Positions 56,836 through 64,000 of a stretch of 64,000 nt of DNA are shown piece after piece; within the stretch, counting starts at the first letter, position 1, and every line of letters begins with the position of its first letter. Under the pieces are notes generated by a model. The model saw nothing but the letters and a program-made list of their open reading frames with translations, did no database searches and was not told where the DNA came from. This DNA is from Xanthomonas sp. Leaf148 (GTDB lineage Bacteria; Pseudomonadota; Gammaproteobacteria; Xanthomonadales; Xanthomonadaceae), in NCBI RefSeq assembly GCF_001423585.1, contig NZ_LMOP01000012.1:62001-126000 (forward strand). The letters are read 5' to 3'. The translations under genes and the position numbers were made by a program.

Positions 56836-56864
56836 ATTGCACCGCAAACGAGAATAGGTGTCAA
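56836..56864 (-). promoter_or_regulatory. Sigma-70 promoter of bfd
   Basis: TTGACA (56864-56859) and TGCAAT (56841-56836) are separated by exactly 17 bases on the minus strand. Transcription would start near 56829, giving a leader of about 35 bases to the GTG. Confidence 0.7.
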
Positions 56865-56872
56865 TTCCAAAC

Positions 56873-56884
56873 GTTAATCATTAT
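56873..56884 (-). promoter_or_regulatory. Half Fur-box-like site upstream of bfd
   Basis: On the plus strand TTAATCATTATT matches 10 of 12 bases of one half of the Fur consensus; the other half is poor. It lies eight bases upstream of the bfd -35 and overlaps the rppH stop. Iron control of bfd would be expected. Confidence 0.35.
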
Positions 56885-57491
56885 TAATCCGCACCTGCCG
56901 AGGCCCGCCACGCTTGCGTGGACGCTTGCGCGGACTGTCGTGGCCGGCCGCGCTGCTACCGGGCAACCAGGCTTCCAGCGCACGCTCGGGCATCACACCG
57001 ACCGCCGCAGGGCCTGCCAGCGTCTGTGCAAGCGGCGCCAAATGTCGCAGCGCACGCGCATAGACGCCACGCTTGAAGATCACCACGTGCTCGACCGGGT
57101 ACCAGAAGTCCACCCAGCGCCAATGGTCGAACTCGGGGGTATCGGTGTGGTCGAGCTTGAGATGGGATTCGTCGCCAGTGAACTGCAGCAGGAACCACAC
57201 CTGCTTCTGGCCGATACACACCTGTCGCTCATTGCGGCGCACCGCCCGGCTCGGCAGGCGATAGCGTAGCCAGCCAGGCGTGGCGCCGAGCAATTCCACA
57301 TGCTCGGGCAACAACCCGGTTTCTTCGCGCAACTCGCGGTACATGGCTTCAACGGGCGTCTCATCGGTGTTCATGCCACCTTGCGGGAACTGCCAGCCGT
57401 CCCTGCGCACACGTCGTGCCCAGAACACCTGACCGTCCTTCCGCATCAGCACGATACCAACGTTTGGCCGGAAGCCGTCCGGATCGATCAC
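56874..57491 (-). CDS. rppH: RNA pyrophosphohydrolase
   Basis: A 205-residue Nudix enzyme that removes pyrophosphate from the 5' end of mRNA, triggering RNase E decay. It starts [20 protein letters not shown] and has the Nudix box [20 protein letters not shown] followed by [12 protein letters not shown]. The WRYRLP-like segment and [11 protein letters not shown] complete the family core. The C-terminus is extended by about 45 residues and ends in a very basic tail, [20 protein letters not shown], likely RNA-binding. Function is firm. Confidence 0.97.
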   Translation of the reverse strand: MIDPDGFRPNVGIVLMRKDGQVFWARRVRRDGWQFPQGGMNTDETPVEAMYRELREETGLLPEHVELLGATPGWLRYRLPSRAVRRNERQVCIGQKQVWFLLQFTGDESHLKLDHTDTPEFDHWRWVDFWYPVEHVVIFKRGVYARALRHLAPLAQTLAGPAAVGVMPERALEAWLPGSSAAGHDSPRKRPRKRGGPRQVRINND

Positions 57492-57568
57492 GATGCGGAC
57501 TCCTGAAAATCTACTGTGACCGACTCTGCCACGGCGACGCCCGGCTCACAAGCTGAAAACGAAATACT

Positions 57569-57597
57569 TGACAACACCCAGGCGCATCGCGAGAATT
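57569..57597 (+). promoter_or_regulatory. Promoter of the tRNA-Met/tRNA-Gln unit
   Basis: TTGACA (57569-57574) and GAGAAT (57592-57597) with a 17-base spacer stand 12 bases before the first tRNA base. Confidence 0.65.
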
Positions 57598-57609
57598 GCC
57601 GGCTCCCTA

Positions 57610-57686
57610 GGCTATGTAGCTCAGCCGGTTAGAGCACAGCACTCATAATGCTGGGGTCGGTGGTTCGAGTCCACCCATAGCCACCA
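57610..57686 (+). tRNA. tRNA-Met (CAT anticodon), elongator type
   Basis: A 77-base cloverleaf. The acceptor stem pairs GGCTATG with CATAGCC, the anticodon loop reads CTCATAA, the T-arm is GGTGGTTCGAGTCCACC, and CCA is encoded at the 3' end. The paired first position of the acceptor stem and the lack of a GGG anticodon-stem run argue against an initiator. Confidence 0.96.
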
Positions 57687-57738
57687 CGGTATTCAAGCCT
57701 GCACAGGCATGCGATACTCTGGGACAACATGTTTTTAT

Positions 57739-57812
57739 TGCCCCGTCGCCAAGCGGTAAGGCACCTGACTCTGACTCAGGCATCGGTGGTTCGAATCCAT
57801 CCGGGGCAGCCA
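57739..57812 (+). tRNA. tRNA-Gln (CTG anticodon)
   Basis: A 74-base cloverleaf. TGCCCCG pairs with CGGGGCA, the anticodon loop holds CTG within ACTCTGACT, the T-arm is GGTTCGAATCC, and CCA is encoded. It follows tRNA-Met by 52 bases and is probably on the same transcript. Confidence 0.96.
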
Positions 57813-57821
57813 AACACAGAA

Positions 57822-57849
57822 GGTCCGATCGAAAGATCGGGCCTTTTTT
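57822..57849 (+). terminator. Rho-independent terminator of the tRNA unit
   Basis: GGTCCGATC and GATCGGGCC form a 9-bp stem (one G-T pair) with a GAAA loop, followed by six Ts. Confidence 0.92.
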
Positions 57850-58235
57850 GTTGCCTGCGCCTCATGCAGATGATCCTAATCTCTACACAGCCTTTGACCC
57901 ACCTGCGGATGCAGCGCCCTGCATCCGGCCACTGCCTACCCCGGAACTACGCAACTCCCCAAACCTTCGACATCTCAGCGAAATAGAGCAACTGCCGCGC
58001 ACTGGAATCCACGAGTAGCGCAGCCTAGTCGCGCGAGACCGTCACCGACCGTTCTCCGTGCGCGCGCACGGACGTGGACATACACCAGGTGACAGGTACC
58101 AACTCACGATCCCGCCACACCAAAACACAGATCCCGCGCCAGCCACTGACCTCGGCGCGCCGGGAGCCGCCATCAGAGCCGTCGTCTTGCCGCGCACACC
58201 AACAAGGATTCCGGCCAGCACCACTGCAAAACGAC
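57850..58235. other. Gene-free stretch between tRNA terminator and rpsI
   Basis: Some 386 bases between convergent units. I see no supported gene, repeat or RNA. Confidence 0.5.
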
Positions 58236-58260
58236 AAAAGCCCGGCAATGCCGGGCTTTT
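58236..58260 (-). terminator. Terminator of rplM-rpsI
   Basis: AAAAGCCCGGC and GCCGGGCTTTT form an 11-bp stem with a three-base loop. The T run on the minus strand comes from the stem itself, followed by GTCG. Confidence 0.8.
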
Positions 58261-58304
58261 GAAGCAGTCGTCCCAGCAAGCCGGGACGCAGCAAACGCGA
58301 TGGA

Positions 58305-58697
58305 TCAGCGCTTGGAGAACTGGGTCGCGCGACGGGCCTTGTGCAGACCGACCTTCTTACGCTCGACTTCACGGGCGTCGCGGGTCATGAAGCCAGCCTT
58401 GCGCAGCTCGGACTTCAGGGTTTCGTCGTACTCGACCAGCGCACGGGAGATGCCCAGACGGATCGCACCGGCCTGACCGGTGGTGCCGCCGCCGGAGGCG
58501 GTGACCAGGATGTCGAAGCTTTCCGTGTTCTTGGTCAGCTCAAGCGGCTGACGCACGATCATGCGCGCCGTCTCACGGCCGAAGAACTCATCCAGCGGAC
58601 GGTCGTTGACGGTGATCTTGCCGGTACCCTTGCGCAGGAACACGCGAGCGGTGGAGGACTTGCGGCGGCCAGTGCCGTAGTTTTGCGTGATAGCCAT
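58305..58697 (-). CDS. rpsI: 30S ribosomal protein S9
   Basis: A 130-residue ribosomal protein whose C-terminal tail reaches the P-site tRNA. Family segments are [40 protein letters not shown] and the basic end [15 protein letters not shown]. The start is two bases after the rplM stop, the usual L13-S9 operon arrangement. A terminator hairpin follows. Function is certain. Confidence 0.99.
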   Translation of the reverse strand: MAITQNYGTGRRKSSTARVFLRKGTGKITVNDRPLDEFFGRETARMIVRQPLELTKNTESFDILVTASGGGTTGQAGAIRLGISRALVEYDETLKSELRKAGFMTRDAREVERKKVGLHKARRATQFSKR

Positions 58698-58699
58698 GA

Positions 58700-59128
58700 T
58701 TAGATATCCAGAACTTGCGGCTGCTGGGCGGCGTGCGGATGCTCGGCACCCGAATACACCTTGAGCTTGCGGTACATGGTGCGGCCCAGGGGGCCCTTCG
58801 GCAACATGCCCTTGACGGCGATTTCGATCACGCGCTCCGGGTGGCGCTGCAGCGCCTGCTCCAGGCTCTCGGTCTTCAAGTTACCGATGTAGCCGGTGAA
58901 GCGGTGATACTTCTTGTCTTTCAGCTTGTTGCCCGTGACCACGATCTTTTCGGCATTGATCACCACAAGGTAATCGCCAGTATCGACGTGAGGGGTATAG
59001 ATCGGCTTGTGCTTACCGCGCAGGCGGCTAGCCAGTTCGGTGCAGAGACGGCCAAGCGTCTTGCCGGCGGCGTCAACGAGATACCAGTCGCGCTGGACGG
59101 TCTCGGACTTGGCGGTGAACGTAGTCAT
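58700..59128 (-). CDS. rplM: 50S ribosomal protein L13
   Basis: A standard 142-residue early-assembly protein of the large subunit. Recognisable segments are [40 protein letters not shown], and [20 protein letters not shown]. The ATG at 59128 gives the normal length; the frame is open much further upstream. It is the first gene of the rplM-rpsI operon and is divergent from coq7 with a 181-base gap that must contain the ribosomal promoter. Function is certain. Confidence 0.99.
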   Translation of the reverse strand: MTTFTAKSETVQRDWYLVDAAGKTLGRLCTELASRLRGKHKPIYTPHVDTGDYLVVINAEKIVVTGNKLKDKKYHRFTGYIGNLKTESLEQALQRHPERVIEIAVKGMLPKGPLGRTMYRKLKVYSGAEHPHAAQQPQVLDI

Positions 59129-59309
59129 GAGGAAGCTCTTGAGTAGTCGGGCGGATTGCAGCGGCGATGACCGCTGGAACTTTGCCACGCGTTGTGAAGG
59201 CGAAACAGAAGAGGCGGGATTGTACGCGGCAGCCCGCAGCGGCGCAAGTCGCGCGTCCGTCAGGGTCAAGGCGGTTGGCAGCGGATCGGCCGGGCGCCAG
59301 AATCGACGC

Positions 59310-59963
59310 ATGACCCAGACCTCCCCCAACCGACTGCAAAGCCCGCTCGATCGGCTGCTGGTCGAAGCCCAGCGCGCGCTGGAGACCGTCTTCGGCAACC
59401 CGCCCGCCGAGCGCCCCAACCCCGCTGCCGACACCCCCGATGTCGCGCTGCAACCAGACCAGCGTCGCCATGCTGCCGGGCTGATGCGCATCAACCATGT
59501 CGGCGAAGTGTGCGCGCAAGGCCTGTACTTCGGCCAGGCTGCGGTCGCCCGCGACGCGCACACCCAGCACCATCTGCTGGAAGCCGCGCAGGAAGAAACC
59601 GACCATCTGTCCTGGTGCGCGGATCGCCTGCACGAACTGGACAGCCGCCCCAGCCTGCTCAACCCGGTCTGGTATGCCGGCAGCTACGCGCTGGGCGCCC
59701 TGGCCGGGCTGCGCGGCGACGACTGGAGCCTGGGCTTCGTGGTCGAGACCGAGCGCCAGGTAGAAGCTCACCTGGACGAACATCTCGAAACCCTGCCGGA
59801 GATCGACCAACGCAGCCGCGCGATCCTGCGCGTGATGAAGATCGACGAAGCCCGCCACGCCGACCAGGCCGAACAAGCCGGCGCCCGCATCCTCCCGCCC
59901 CCCATCCCCACCGCCATGGCTTTGGCCTCCAAGCTGATGAAGACCGTCGCTTACCGCTTCTAG
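59310..59963 (+). CDS. coq7: Demethoxyubiquinone hydroxylase Coq7
   Basis: A 217-residue diiron monooxygenase that hydroxylates 2-polyprenyl-3-methyl-6-methoxy-1,4-benzoquinone, the penultimate step of ubiquinone synthesis. Iron-ligand segments are [60 protein letters not shown] and [15 protein letters not shown]. The N-terminal 45 residues are a variable Pro-rich extension. The ATG at 59310 starts the family's usual N-terminus. It is monocistronic. Confidence 0.96.
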   Translation: MTQTSPNRLQSPLDRLLVEAQRALETVFGNPPAERPNPAADTPDVALQPDQRRHAAGLMRINHVGEVCAQGLYFGQAAVARDAHTQHHLLEAAQEETDHLSWCADRLHELDSRPSLLNPVWYAGSYALGALAGLRGDDWSLGFVVETERQVEAHLDEHLETLPEIDQRSRAILRVMKIDEARHADQAEQAGARILPPPIPTAMALASKLMKTVAYRF

Positions 59964-60436
59964 GATGGGTGACTAGTGATTGGGATTTCCGGTTGCCGGT
60001 TGCCGGTTGCCGGTTGGCAGTTGGCAGTTGGCAGTTGGCGGGCAGGTTCCGGCCCGCAGTGACGTACACACTGCAGAGTAAGAAACACCGCTGCAATGCT
60101 GGCCGAAAGTGACTGCGAAAACGCAGCCTGCCGTCAACACAACCACTTCGAAAGCAGTGCCCACTCAGCACAACATGGCTGCGCCCAACCAGCAGCAAGA
60201 AGCAGCGACGCATTCGAAATCCCCAGCAGCAATCGCAGGGAAAGCAGGCCATAAAGCGCAACGCACAACTCGTCTCCGGCTCAAATAGCGCATCACGCCC
60301 CGCGATACCCAATCTGGAGCAGAGCCCCCTTTGTTAATGGGGCGCGCTGAGAAGCGCGGGGATAGGTAGCCACGAAGTCGGGGCCCAAGATTTGCGAAGC
60401 AAACCTTGGGGGGTCAGGCCCGCGTAGCGGGGCTGA
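59964..60436. other. Gene-free stretch between coq7 and sugE
   Basis: A 473-base convergent gap. Apart from the heptamer repeats at its left end I see no gene. A segment near 60330-60420 (GGGGCGCGCTGAGAAGCGCG) is GC-rich and self-complementary over a few bases. Confidence 0.45.
59991..60040 (+). repeat. Heptamer repeats GGTTGCC and GTTGGCA
   Basis: Three GGTTGCC copies are followed by three GTTGGCA copies and one variant, GTTGGCG. Unit length equals that of the GGGAATC arrays, and the preceding TTGGGATTT recalls them, so this may be a diverged member of the same class. Confidence 0.85.
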
Positions 60437-60751
60437 CTAACCGACCAACTTCAAGCCGATCACACCGGCAACGATCAGCCCAATGCAGGCCAGACGCGAC
60501 CACGATGCGCTGTCGCCAAACAAGGCGATGCCGGCAATGGTTACGCCCAATGCGCCGATACCTGTCCAGATCGCGTAGCCGGTGCCGACCGGAATGGTCT
60601 TCAGTGCCTGGGTCAAAAACCACAGGCTGATGCCGGCCAAGCTGATCGTCAGCACGGTTGGCCACAGTCGCGTAAAGCCGTCGCTGTATTTCAGGCCCAG
60701 GGCGAAGCCGATTTCGAACAGGCCGGCCAGTACGAGATAAATCCAGGGCAT
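60437..60751 (-). CDS. sugE: SMR-family guanidinium exporter (SugE/Gdx)
   Basis: A 104-residue four-helix small multidrug resistance protein, functioning as a dual-topology dimer. Family features are MPWIYLVLAGLFEIGFALGL with the essential membrane Glu (residue 13), KYSDGFTRLWPT, and PVGTGYAIWTGIGALGVTIA. The Gdx subtype exports guanidinium in exchange for protons. The ATG at 60751 has GAGGAG seven bases upstream; the frame extends further without homology. The leader carries paired ACGG hairpins of a guanidine-II riboswitch and a terminator, which confirms the substrate class. It is downstream of speD. Confidence 0.95.
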   Translation of the reverse strand: MPWIYLVLAGLFEIGFALGLKYSDGFTRLWPTVLTISLAGISLWFLTQALKTIPVGTGYAIWTGIGALGVTIAGIALFGDSASWSRLACIGLIVAGVIGLKLVG

Positions 60752-60781
60752 TGCAGTACTCCTCAACAGAAAAAAACGGAC

Positions 60782-60814
60782 AAAAAAAAAGCGACCCAGT
60801 GTCTGCACACTGGG
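60782..60814 (-). terminator. Intrinsic terminator between speD and sugE
   Basis: CCCAGTGT and ACACTGGG form a perfect 8-bp stem with a four-base loop, followed on the minus strand by TCGC and nine Ts. It ends speD transcripts and also lies right after the riboswitch, sharing one base with hairpin P2, so it may be the switch's expression platform. Confidence 0.85.
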
Positions 60815-60864
60815 CCGCCGTCGGCTGTGGAACGCGAGGTCATCGCGTGGCGGGCCGTCCCGCC
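60814..60864 (-). ncRNA. Guanidine-II (mini-ykkC) riboswitch
   Basis: On the minus strand two hairpins carry the diagnostic ACGR loop. P1 is GGCGGG-ACGG-CCCGCC (60864-60849) and P2 is GCCG-ACGG-CGGC (60825-60814). The 23-base linker contains a further self-complementary pair, ACGCGA and TCGCGT. This is the defining architecture of guanidine-II riboswitches, and the downstream gene is a SugE/Gdx guanidinium exporter, the usual partner. Confidence 0.9.
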
Positions 60865-60916
60865 TTGAGTCGTTGTCGCAGCTGCACACAGGCGCGCAAG
60901 CGGTCGTTCTTTACGA

Positions 60917-61711
60917 TTACTCGCTCAGGTTGCGCCCGTGGAACAGCTCTTCGATCTCGCGCTTGAGCAGCGTTTCGATCTTCATGCGCTCCTTGAACGA
61001 CAGGTTCTTGGCACGCTCTTCGAACAGGTACTGATCGAGATCGAAATCCTTCAGGTGCATCTTCGTGTGGAAGATATTTTCCTGATAGACGTTGACGTCG
61101 AACATCTCGTAACGCGACTTCACATTCTTGGCAAGAAAGTGCTGGATCGAGTTGATCTTGTGATCGATGTAGTGCTTTTTACCCTTCACGTCACGCGTAA
61201 AGCCGCGCACGCGGTAATCCATGATCACGATGTCCGATTCCAGACTCTCGATCAGGTAGTTCAGCGCCTTCAGCGGCGAGATGACGCCACAGGTGGCAAC
61301 GTCGATGTCGGCGCGGAACGTGGCGATGCCTTCCTGCGGATGCGTCTCCGGGTATGTGTGCACAGTGATATGGCTCTTGTCCATATGAGCAACCACAGCG
61401 TCGGAGATGAGCTCCTTGCCGGCCTGCTTCTTGTCGATCACCGGCTCTTCGGAAATCAGGATCGTCACCGATGCGCCCTGCGGATCGTAGTCCTGACGTG
61501 CGATATTGAGGATGTTGGCGCCAATGATCTCGGCCACATCGGTCAGGATCTGCGTCAGACGATCGGCGTCGTACTGCTCATCGATGTACTCGATGTAGCG
61601 CTGACGCTCCTCTTCAGTACGCGCGTAACAGACGTCGTAGATGTTGAAGCTCAACGCCTTGGTGAGGTTGTTGAACCCCTGTAGCCTCAGGCGAGGCAAC
61701 GGCTTGACCAC
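60917..61711 (-). CDS. speD: S-adenosylmethionine decarboxylase proenzyme
   Basis: A 264-residue enzyme of the E. coli type, supplying decarboxylated SAM for spermidine synthesis. The proenzyme cleaves itself between Lys112 and Ser113 in [14 protein letters not shown]; the serine becomes the pyruvoyl cofactor. Other family segments are [20 protein letters not shown] and [20 protein letters not shown]. The start is a GTG at 61711. It is divergent from clp and upstream of the guanidine-II riboswitch and sugE. Function is certain. Confidence 0.97.
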
Positions 61712-61848
61712 GTCGGTCTGTCCTTATGGAAGGCGGGAAAGGAAACAATTATGAGCCAAAGATCCCAGCAACGAAATGCCGATGTTAAGAATGGTTTACC
61801 TTGCATGACTCATGCCGTTAAGCTTCAGGAATTACACGCGGAACTACC

Positions 61849-62541
61849 ATGAGCCCAGGAAACACGACGGTTGTCACTACGACGGTACGTAACGCTTCCC
61901 CTTCGCTGGCGCTGGACGCAGGCACCATTGAGCGTTTTCTTGCGCACAGCCACCGCAGGCGCTATCCGACCCGGACCGATGTGTTCCGGCCAGGAGACCC
62001 GGCCGGCACCCTCTACTACGTCATCAGCGGCTCGGTAAGCATCATTGCCGAGGAAGATGACGATCGTGAGTTGGTGCTGGGCTACTTCGGTAACGGCGAG
62101 TTCGTTGGCGAGATGGGATTGTTCATCGAATCCGATACGCGCGAGGTGATCCTGCGCACCCGCACCCAGTGCGAGTTGGCGGAGATCAGCTACGAGCGCC
62201 TGCAGCAGCTGTTTCAGACCAGTTTGTCGCCGGATGCCCCCCGCATCCTCTACGCGCTGGGCGTTCAGCTTTCAAAACGACTGCTCGACACCACAAGGAA
62301 AGCCAGCCGCCTGGCGTTCCTGGATGTGACCGACCGCATCGTGCGCACCTTGCACGATCTGTCCAAGGAGCCGGAAGCGATGAGCCATCCGCAGGGCACG
62401 CAGCTGCGTGTCTCGCGACAGGAGCTGGCACGCCTGGTCGGTTGCTCGCGCGAGATGGCCGGACGTGTGCTCAAGAAGCTGCAGGCCGATGGCCTGCTGC
62501 ATGCACGCGGCAAGACTGTCGTGCTGTACGGCACGCGCTAA
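61849..62541 (+). CDS. clp: CRP-like regulator Clp
   Basis: A 230-residue CRP/FNR-type global regulator. The N-terminal cyclic-nucleotide domain (about 25-140) contains RPGDPAGTLYYVISGSVSII and GEFVGEMGLFIESDTREVIL. The C-terminal helix-turn-helix is VSRQELARLVGCSREMAGRV. In Xanthomonas, Clp controls extracellular enzymes and polysaccharide, and its DNA binding is inhibited by cyclic di-GMP rather than activated by cAMP. The gene is divergent from speD. A 13-bp hairpin lies after the stop. Identity is very likely; it is a strong marker for the genus. Confidence 0.97.
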   Translation: MSPGNTTVVTTTVRNASPSLALDAGTIERFLAHSHRRRYPTRTDVFRPGDPAGTLYYVISGSVSIIAEEDDDRELVLGYFGNGEFVGEMGLFIESDTREVILRTRTQCELAEISYERLQQLFQTSLSPDAPRILYALGVQLSKRLLDTTRKASRLAFLDVTDRIVRTLHDLSKEPEAMSHPQGTQLRVSRQELARLVGCSREMAGRVLKKLQADGLLHARGKTVVLYGTR

Positions 62542-62548
62542 GCGCACG

Positions 62549-62579
62549 ATGCAGCCAGTGCCCAGTGCACTGGCTGCAT
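62549..62579 (+). terminator. Hairpin after clp
   Basis: ATGCAGCCAGTGC and GCACTGGCTGCAT form a perfect 13-bp stem with a five-base loop, seven bases after the clp stop. No T run follows, so it may be a Rho-assisted terminator or a stabilising 3' structure. Confidence 0.65.
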
Positions 62580-62857
62580 GCCGAGACGGCAGAATCTAGG
62601 CAATGTTCCTGTGTTCTTGGGCTCGCTTGGCGCGCCGCAACACTGCAGTTTTGCGCGATACCTCTTATACGAGTGTTTTCAACCGATCAGACCGCACGGT
62701 CTGCATCGCGACTGCATCACAGTCCTGACGATCCGTTGATTGCAGCGACCTCATGTACGTGCGGCCTAAGTACCCGCGATGCGGGCGGCCGATAGCCGGA
62801 CTGGGCGATGTCTTTGTCAGTTGCACACAGTCCGCCACATAGAGGCTTGCGCCTGTC
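62580..62857. other. Gap between clp and the HAD phosphatase gene
   Basis: A 278-base convergent stretch. No gene, repeat or terminator for the minus-strand gene was recognised. Confidence 0.45.
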
Positions 62858-63574
62858 TCAGAGCGCCTTGCCACCACGGTCGCGGCAACCCCAATTGAGG
62901 ATCGGCGTGCCGGCAGGCAGCACCTGACGGAACAGGTCTTCGCGATTGGCCTTGGGATTGACCACCACCGGCGCGCGTGCAGCCTTCAACAGCGGCAAGT
63001 CTGCGGTGCTGTCCGAATACGCGATGGCGATGTCTGCGTAGCCGCGTTCGCGCAGCATGCGCATCTTTTCTTCGTTGTGGCAGTGACGCCGCGCAGTGAC
63101 CGCGCCCAGCCGTGGCCCGACCAGGCTGCCGATCACCGGCACGTCCTGATGGGCGACGAACCCGAGAATCGCGCGCGCAAGCTCGGGCGGCGCGCCGGTG
63201 GCGACCACCACGCGATCGCCGGCGGCCCGGTGGTCGGTGAAGACTTTCAATGCATGCGGAAGCAGACGCTGCCGGATCTGCGCTTCATGCTTGAGCACGT
63301 AAGCATCGATGAAGCGATTGAACTCGCGCGTACGGTGCAGGCCGAACGTGGCGATCCAGACGTAGCCGGACACCCCGCGGCGGCGGGTGGGCAGCATCGC
63401 CACCATGGGGCCGAGAATCGGCGAGGCCAATACCGCGACCAGCAGACGCAACGGATTGCGCTTGATCAACCAGGCAAACAGATGGCTGCCGGAATCGCCG
63501 TCGTACAAGGTGTGGTCGAAGTCGAAGACCACCAACGGCGCATCGTCGCGCGGTGCGGGAAACGACTCAGTCAT
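62858..63574 (-). CDS. HAD-superfamily phosphatase (SerB-like, HAD-IB)
   Basis: A 238-residue HAD hydrolase. Motif I is [15 protein letters not shown] with the nucleophile and acid/base Asp, motif II is [18 protein letters not shown], the Lys motif region is [15 protein letters not shown], and motif IV is [14 protein letters not shown]. The plan is that of the HAD-IB group, which includes phosphoserine phosphatase and acyl-phosphate or lipid-phosphate phosphatases; YfhB/CicA-type is a plausible alternative. The ATG at 63574 overlaps the trpC stop by eight bases, so it is coupled to trpC. The substrate cannot be fixed from sequence. Confidence 0.85.
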   Translation of the reverse strand: MTESFPAPRDDAPLVVFDFDHTLYDGDSGSHLFAWLIKRNPLRLLVAVLASPILGPMVAMLPTRRRGVSGYVWIATFGLHRTREFNRFIDAYVLKHEAQIRQRLLPHALKVFTDHRAAGDRVVVATGAPPELARAILGFVAHQDVPVIGSLVGPRLGAVTARRHCHNEEKMRMLRERGYADIAIAYSDSTADLPLLKAARAPVVVNPKANREDLFRQVLPAGTPILNWGCRDRGGKAL

Positions 63575-64000
63575 GCGCAAAGAATAGCTGACGCAGCGAC
63601 TCGCCGGGTTCGGGCGCGCGCATGAAGGTCTCGCCGACCAGAAACGCGTTCACACCATGGCCGCGCATCAGCTGGACATCGGCATGGGTGACGATGCCGC
63701 TTTCGGTGACCAGGATGCGGTCGCGCGGCACCGCGGCGCGCATATCCAGCGTGACCTGCAGCGACACCTCGAAGGTGCGCAGATTGCGATTGTTGATGCC
63801 GATCAGCGGCACCGGCACCTGCACCGCGCGCTCGAGCTCGTCGATGTCGTGCACTTCCACCAGCACGTCCAGACCCAGCTGCATCGCCAATCCGGACAGA
63901 TCGACCAGCTGCGCGTCTTCCAGCGCCGAGACGATCAACAGAATGCAGTCGGCACCCAACACGCGCGCTTCGTAGACCTGATAAGGGTCGACGGTGAAAT
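63567..64000 (-). CDS. trpC: Indole-3-glycerol phosphate synthase, N-terminus beyond the right edge
   Basis: The last 144 codons of a TIM-barrel enzyme of tryptophan synthesis that closes the indole ring. The end of the barrel is clear: [40 protein letters not shown] with the catalytic Glu, [36 protein letters not shown] and [20 protein letters not shown]. The start lies outside the window. The HAD phosphatase gene begins inside its last codons. Confidence 0.96.
   Translation of the reverse strand, partial: FTVDPYQVYEARVLGADCILLIVSALEDAQLVDLSGLAMQLGLDVLVEVHDIDELERAVQVPVPLIGINNRNLRTFEVSLQVTLDMRAAVPRDRILVTESGIVTHADVQLMRGHGVNAFLVGETFMRAPEPGESLRQLFFAHD

Overview
The window is high-GC gammaproteobacterial chromosome, almost certainly Xanthomonas. 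A Clp-type CRP homologue sits next to speD, the backbone runs dsbD, aroQ, accB, accC, prmA, fis, purH, purD, and (GGGAATC)n arrays recur between genes. No plasmid, prophage, insertion sequence, CRISPR array or rRNA was seen.

Layout. 1-5.3 kb: accessory block of visibly lower GC with a GH3 beta-glucosidase (C-terminus beyond the left edge), an esterase with a divergent LysR regulator, and a secreted trypsin-like protease. 5.3-7.6 kb: groES-groEL with a CIRCE-like operator. 7.9-13.2 kb: secreted multidomain endonuclease I, cutA and a DsbD with two N-terminal domains. 13.2-16.2 kb: TetR/SDR pair, a truncated oxidoreductase and a GFA-family enzyme. 16.2-25.5 kb: aroQ, accB, a four-helix-bundle gene, accC, two exported unknowns, a repeat-rich gap, prmA, an XRE regulator with a divergent membrane protein, a DUF3426 protein and fis. 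25.6-33.6 kb: eight-gene minus-strand phospholipid cluster resembling E. coli ynbABCD. 33.6-37.4 kb: purH, a lipoprotein gene and purD. 37.4-50.9 kb: FUSC transporter, MFS/LysR pair, LplT-PlsC fusion, dispanin and DUF2752 proteins, ampE, nudC, erpA, bactofilin and a DUF4126 protein. 50.9-55.2 kb: a response regulator with degenerate GGDEF-EAL domains followed directly by a hybrid histidine kinase. 55.8-64 kb: bfr, bfd, rppH, tRNA-Met, tRNA-Gln, rpsI, rplM, coq7, sugE behind a guanidine-II riboswitch, speD, clp, a HAD phosphatase and the end of trpC.

How it fits together. Most of the window is a conserved backbone (dsbD-aroQ-accB-accC-prmA-fis-purH-purD, the order I recall for Pseudomonas) into which small modules have been placed. 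The largest is the lipid cluster between fis and purH. It encodes a CDP-diacylglycerol synthase, an acyltransferase, two CDP-alcohol phosphotransferases, a PAP2/dual-specificity phosphatase fusion, a hydrolase/methyltransferase fusion and two membrane proteins of unknown role. Seven of the eight genes overlap by 1-4 bases, so they probably act as one uncharacterised membrane-lipid pathway. A separate theme is dispersed repeats: inverted GGGAATC arrays, hexamer microsatellites, a degenerate 163-bp tandem repeat, a REP pair, and a dispersed element of which two copies have matching inverted ends.
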